This document shows positions 31,209 through 34,663 of a DNA stretch of 34,663 nt, one piece after another (the first letter of the stretch is position 1; the number at the start of each line of letters is the position of its first letter). The position numbers and the translations under genes are program-made. Below the pieces are notes generated by a model, which was given only the letters and a program-made list of their open reading frames with translations, made no database searches and was not told where the DNA came from. The stretch comes from an uncultured Clostridia bacterium (lineage in GTDB: Bacteria > Bacillota > Clostridia > Christensenellales > Borkfalkiaceae), in NCBI GenBank assembly GCA_944376455.1, contig CALWCO010000016.1, positions 1-34,663 of the forward strand, read 5' to 3'.

Positions 31209-32707
31209 TAATCGGCGAAGAACGTCCCTTCACGGGGCTCATTCTCTTCAAGAGCATCACCGTTTTCGTGCTCAACTATCTCATTTTGTTGGGCATCATG
31301 CTTCTGATGGTCTTTTTTAACGATCCCGCCGGCTATTCGCAGTACCTCGCGGACAACCTCTTCATGCTCTTTTTCACCGCCGGATGTCTGTTCCTGCTTT
31401 GCTGGATCGTCTATCTCTATTATTTCTTTGATAAACGCAATTTCCTGACGGAAATGAAGAATATATGGCTGGTGTTTTGCATTCTGGACGTCAGCATCAT
31501 CGTCTGCAGCCTTTGCGGAAGCTATATCAGCGTCTATGCCCGTCCTGCGGCGATGCTGGCCCTGCTGACTCTCTTTTTGGTGGGCTATCGGGACGCGATC
31601 TTTCTCAATGTCGTGTTTTCGGTCGCCATGTTCGTGCTGGACGTGTTCGTCGACTATCAGACCTATGTCGCGACGGGCATGACCAACGAAATGTTCTCCG
31701 CATTCATGATCTCCTTCATCGGCGGCATGTTTGCCGTATTTGTGGGAAATTCCGCAAAGACGAGGGGGCATGTCCTGGGTACGGGCTTTGTCATTTCCAT
31801 ACCGACCGCCGTCATCATTCTGCTTCTGAAAGTCACCGATTACAACAACCTTGACGGCTGGAACTTGTTGCAGTCGGCGGGGTTCGGCCTCGGCGGGAGC
31901 GTGTTTTCCGCCATATTGGCCCTGGCCTTTCTGCCGGTATTCGAGGGCTTGTTCAGCGTCCTGACGGTGTTCCGCCTGCGCGAACTGACTTCGCCCGACG
32001 CAAAACTTTTGAAGCGTCTGAAGGCAGAGGCGGCGGGTACGTTCAACCACTCCATGACGGTGGCACAGCTGGTGGAAAGCTGTGCATCCGCGTTGGGCGA
32101 AAACGTCGAGCTGGCGCGTGCGGCGGCGTACTATCACGACGTCGGCAAACTCCGTCAACCCGACTTTTTCACGGAGAACCAGACCGATCACAACCTGCAC
32201 GACGAGCTGACGCCCGAGTTGTCCGCGGACATCATCCGTTCGCACACCAAGGACGGGTACGACCTCATCACGGCCTATCGCCTTCCCCGTTTCTTTGCCG
32301 AAGTGGCGCTTGAACATCACGGCACCATGCCCATAAAATACTTCTATGCCAAGGCCTTGAGAATGTCCGACGGGGAGATCAATATAGAAAATTATTCCTA
32401 TCAAGGCCCCAAGCCGAAGAGCAAGATCGCGGCCATCGTCATGATCGCCGACGCCTGCGAGGCGGCGACCCGTTCTTTGACCGACCGCACGCCCGAAAAG
32501 GTGGAAAAGGCGGTGCGGTCCATTATTCAGGAGCGCATGGATCTCGAACAGTTTTCCCGCTGTGAGATCACCATGAGTGAACTGAACGTCATCAAGGAGA
32601 CCATGGTCAGCGCGCTGACGGGGCTCTATCATCATCGCATCAAATATCCTGACGTGCGTTTCACGCGCGGCGGCGTGGAGGATAAGGGAGGCAAGGCGGA
32701 TGGCTGA
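31205..32707 (+). CDS. PgpH-like 7TM-HD phosphodiesterase, short form
   Basis: Matches the membrane and HD parts of PgpH (YqfF), which breaks down cyclic di-AMP. About seven to eight hydrophobic helices (15-38, 50-75, 88-110, 114-128, 133-150, 162-182, 191-210, 225-250) are followed by a soluble HD domain: GTFNHSMTVA with His282, then YYHDVGK with His311/Asp312, and EHHGTMPIKYFY. It has 500 aa. PgpH proteins are usually near 700 aa, with an extracellular HDED domain between the first helix and the 7TM part; that domain is absent here. AGGAGG precedes the start, and the gene overlaps both neighbours, so it is tightly coupled. Confidence 0.85.
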
Positions 32708-33194
32708 TCTGTTTGTCTTTTATCGCGAAGAAGAGTCGGAGGGGGCCTCCGCGCCTTTGGCGTATGCGCCTCTTGAGGCGGCACTGGCCGCATTCATCGA
32801 CAGCGACGTGCCTTTGGCGGTTGAAGTCGTCTTTGTCGACGAGGAAACCATTCGCACGCTCAACCGCGAACAGCGGCAGGTCGACGCGGTGACGGACGTA
32901 TTGAGCTTTCCCGCGCTTCCGCTTGCGGCGGGCGCACCCCTGCGAAAAAAAGATTTTCCCTTTGACATCGACGAGAACGGCAATCTATTGCTCGGTTCGG
33001 TCGTCATCTGCGTCAAGCGCGTACGGGAACAGGCCGAGGAATACGGGCATTCATACGAACGGGAACTGCATTATCTGCTGGTACACGGCGTCATGCACTG
33101 CTTGGGGTATGATCATATGACGGACGGGGAAAAGTCCGTCATGCGCGCCGCAGAAGAGTCGGTTCTCTCAAAAATCGGCATCACACGGGACTGA
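32700..33194 (+). CDS. ybeY: Endoribonuclease YbeY
   Basis: Zinc-dependent RNase for 16S rRNA 3'-end maturation and ribosome quality control. HGVMHCLGYDH provides the zinc ligands His129, His133 and His139. VDAVTDVLSFP and LLLGSVVIC are the other conserved parts. 164 aa. Its start overlaps pgpH by eight bases. In Bacillus dgkA and cdd separate ybeY from era; they are absent here. Confidence 0.95.
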   Translation: MADLFVFYREEESEGASAPLAYAPLEAALAAFIDSDVPLAVEVVFVDEETIRTLNREQRQVDAVTDVLSFPALPLAAGAPLRKKDFPFDIDENGNLLLGSVVICVKRVREQAEEYGHSYERELHYLLVHGVMHCLGYDHMTDGEKSVMRAAEESVLSKIGITRD

Positions 33195-33223
33195 AAGATC
33201 GGGTATACGGAGGAATCACGGGA

Positions 33224-34114
33224 ATGAAGAGCGGATATGTTGCCGTCATCGGCAGGTCGAATGCGGGCAAGAGCACGCTCATCAATGTGCTGGTGGGGGA
33301 AAAAGTCTCCATCGTCTCGCCCAAGCCCCAGACCACGCGGGACAGGATTCTGGGCGTTCTGACGAAGGACGAATATCAGATCGTGTTCGTGGACACGCCG
33401 GGGCTCTACAAAGCGGAGAGTGCGCTGTCCAAACAGATGATGCGCACCACGGACGTCAGCGCCAAGAGCGTGGACGTCATTTTGTATGTTCTCGACGGGC
33501 ACGAGCGGGTGGAGGAAGAGGACGCGCGCCTGATCGCGCGTTTTTGCGCTTTGGAAGTACCGCTCATCGTCGCTTTCACCAAGACGGACATCATGCCCGC
33601 CGAACAGCTCCCCGAACGGCTGTTGCAGCTCTCCGCCATGGGCGTGGATGCGGACATATACCCCGTTTCCGCCCGCCGCGGCAGGGGGCTCGCCGCGCTG
33701 GAAAAAGCGCTTGTGGCTCTGTTGCCCGAAGGGGAGAAATGTTTTGAAGAGGACATCGTCTCCGATCGCAGCGAACGTTTCATGATCTCGGAGATCATGC
33801 GCGAAAAGATCCTTCTGAAATTCGACAAGGAGATTCCGCACGGCGTGGCGGTGGTGGTGCATACTTTCCGTTTGCAGGAAAACGGCGTGTACGAGATCGG
33901 CCTGGACATCGTCTGTGAAAAGTCCAACCATAAAGCCATTCTGATCGGCAAACAGGGCAAGGCGATCAAGGAAGTTTCCTCCTTTGCGCGGCAGGACATG
34001 GAAAAATTTCTGGGCAAAAAGGTCTTTCTGACGACATACGTCAAGGTCAAAGAGGACTGGCGCAACCGTCCGGGTCTGATGAAGGAATTCGGTTACGATC
34101 CGACGGAGGAATAG
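33224..34114 (+). CDS. era: GTPase Era
   Basis: GTPase that binds 16S rRNA during 30S assembly. G1 GRSNAGKST at 10-18 (commonly GRPNVGKS), G2 in SPKPQTTRD, G3 DTPG, G4 TKTD (commonly NKID/TKxD) and G5 VSARRG are present, followed by the KH domain with ILIGKQGKAIKEVS. 296 aa, normal. GGAGG lies about 11 bases before the ATG. It is followed by yqzL, as in other spore-formers. Confidence 0.96.
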   Translation: MKSGYVAVIGRSNAGKSTLINVLVGEKVSIVSPKPQTTRDRILGVLTKDEYQIVFVDTPGLYKAESALSKQMMRTTDVSAKSVDVILYVLDGHERVEEEDARLIARFCALEVPLIVAFTKTDIMPAEQLPERLLQLSAMGVDADIYPVSARRGRGLAALEKALVALLPEGEKCFEEDIVSDRSERFMISEIMREKILLKFDKEIPHGVAVVVHTFRLQENGVYEIGLDIVCEKSNHKAILIGKQGKAIKEVSSFARQDMEKFLGKKVFLTTYVKVKEDWRNRPGLMKEFGYDPTEE

Positions 34115-34156
34115 CCCTCCCGTTTTTGCGCATACTTTTTTCTGAAAGGAGGGGGC

Positions 34157-34264
34157 ATGCACAAGAACAGATATGATGACGACGCGGCGGACATCGCGTG
34201 GAAGCTCTTTCAGAAGACGGGCAACATGAGCTTTTATATGCTCTATAAACAACTCAAAAAATGA
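34157..34264 (+). CDS. yqzL: YqzL-like small protein
   Basis: A 35-codon gene right after era, behind AGGAGGGGG. The end of the product, WKLFQKTGNMSFYMLYKQL, matches the YqzL family pattern (WK-F--TG----Y-L-K-L) known between era and recO in Bacillus. Function unknown. recO, expected next, is not seen before the repeat array begins. Confidence 0.88.
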   Translation: MHKNRYDDDAADIAWKLFQKTGNMSFYMLYKQLKK

Positions 34265-34270
34265 TTTTTT

Positions 34271-34296
34271 ATGCCGCGCCGCTTGCGGCGCGGCAT
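34271..34296. other. G+C hairpin between yqzL and the repeat array
   Basis: ATGCCGCGCCGC (34271-34282) and GCGGCGCGGCAT (34285-34296) are a perfect inverted repeat around TT. A T-run (34265-34270) lies before rather than after it on the + strand, so it is not a standard terminator for yqzL. It touches the first repeat unit. Confidence 0.6.
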
Positions 34297-34663
34297 AACT
34301 CGGGATTGCAAAGGGACGTGGTCCCTTTGCCAAGGGTGCGGGAACGGCGTTCCCGCGTAAAAGGTACTCATTCACAAGGGGCGCCGCCCCTTGAAATCCC
34401 CGTTCAAGGGACGACGTCCCTTGAAAATCTCGTGACGGGACCAACTCGGGATTGCAAAGGGACGTGGTCCCTTTGCCAAGGGTGCGGGAACGGCGTTCCC
34501 GCGTAAAGAAGTACCTTATCCCAAGGGGCGCCGCCCTTTGGTATCCCTGTCCAAGGGACAATGTCCCTTGAAAATCCCGTATAGGGATAACTCGGGATTG
34601 CAAAGGGACGTGGTCCCTTTGCCAAGGGTGCGGGAACGGCGTTCCCGCGTAAAAGGTACTCAT
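34297..34663. repeat. 146-bp tandem repeat array of hairpins, runs off the window
   Basis: Units start at 34297, 34443 and 34589, each with AACTCGGGATTGC; the first two are exactly 146 bases and the third is cut by the window end. In unit 1, four perfect hairpins with three-base loops are at 34310-34328 (AAAGGGAC/GTCCCTTT), 34338-34356 (GCGGGAAC/GTTCCCGC), 34375-34393 (CAAGGGGC/GCCCCTTG) and 34405-34423 (CAAGGGAC/GTCCCTTG). Unit 2 keeps the pairing, with one change to a G-U pair and a different loop. On the - strand the array is open in all three frames, but no ribosome binding site or known domain supports a protein. Confidence 0.85.

Noticed and set aside
34265..34296. Terminator after yqzL
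   Set aside because: The T-run lies before the hairpin on the + strand and no T-run follows it, so the standard shape is missing.
33113..34663. A 516-codon open frame on the - strand spanning ybeY/era and the repeat array
   Set aside because: Most of it is the complement of era, which is a certain gene. The rest reads the 146-bp repeat, which is open in all three frames, so length alone is no evidence. No ribosome binding site or domain.
34297..34663. CRISPR or insertion sequence ends
   Set aside because: Units are continuous tandem copies with internal hairpins; there are no unique spacers, no transposase and no terminal inverted repeats with target duplication.

Overview
This window looks like chromosomal DNA from an endospore-forming, diaminopimelate-using Clostridia-type Firmicute. 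Genes are G+C-rich, spacers are A/T-rich, and promoters are of the sigma-A type. The evidence is a complete gerA-type germinant receptor operon, yqfC/yqfD sporulation genes behind a sigma-E-like promoter, yqzL after era, FabK rather than FabI, a NiaR-regulated nad operon, and a TPP riboswitch in front of thiT. A Christensenellales-like gut lineage would fit, but that is inference and cannot be proved from these bases.

Layout. Positions 1-5939 (+) hold the core run pyrH-frr-uppS-cdsA-dxr-rseP (UMP kinase, ribosome recycling, undecaprenyl-PP synthesis, CDP-DAG synthesis, MEP pathway, site-2 protease). Positions 6178-7497 (-) hold a thiamine transporter (thiT with a long N-terminal membrane extension) under a TPP riboswitch, divergent from yfbR (5'-nucleotidase, +). 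Positions 8604-9014 (-) hold an autonomous short transcription unit with a consensus promoter, two overlapping mini-ORFs with strong ribosome binding sites, and a terminator. Positions 9127-13321 (-) hold a degenerate 38-bp repeat array and the operon gerKA-gerKB-gerKC. Positions 13543-14097 (+) hold an unrecognised membrane protein. Positions 14240-15882 (-) hold a DUF4250 protein, yqeY and a short-chain dehydrogenase. Positions 16071-18130 (+) hold a ROK glucokinase and an alpha/beta hydrolase. Positions 18361-20791 (+) hold a fatty-acid block, fabK-fabZ-degV. Positions 21276-24905 (+) hold nadA-nadB-nadC-niaR, i.e. de novo NAD synthesis with its own regulator. Positions 25011-26955 (-) hold lysA and a flavin reductase-rubredoxin fusion. 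Positions 27142-28782 (+) hold a ClC chloride/proton antiporter. Positions 29003-34264 (+) hold yqfC-yqfD-phoH-pgpH-ybeY-era-yqzL, the classic Firmicute cluster but without dgkA and cdd.

The window ends inside a tandem array of 146-bp units. Each unit carries four evenly built hairpins (stems of about 8 bp with 3-nt loops), and the array runs off the right edge. This array, the mini-ORF transcript at 8604-9014, and several G+C-rich perfect hairpins in the leaders of ordinary genes are the parts that known gene families do not explain.

No rRNA, tRNA, insertion sequence, prophage or CRISPR array was recognised.
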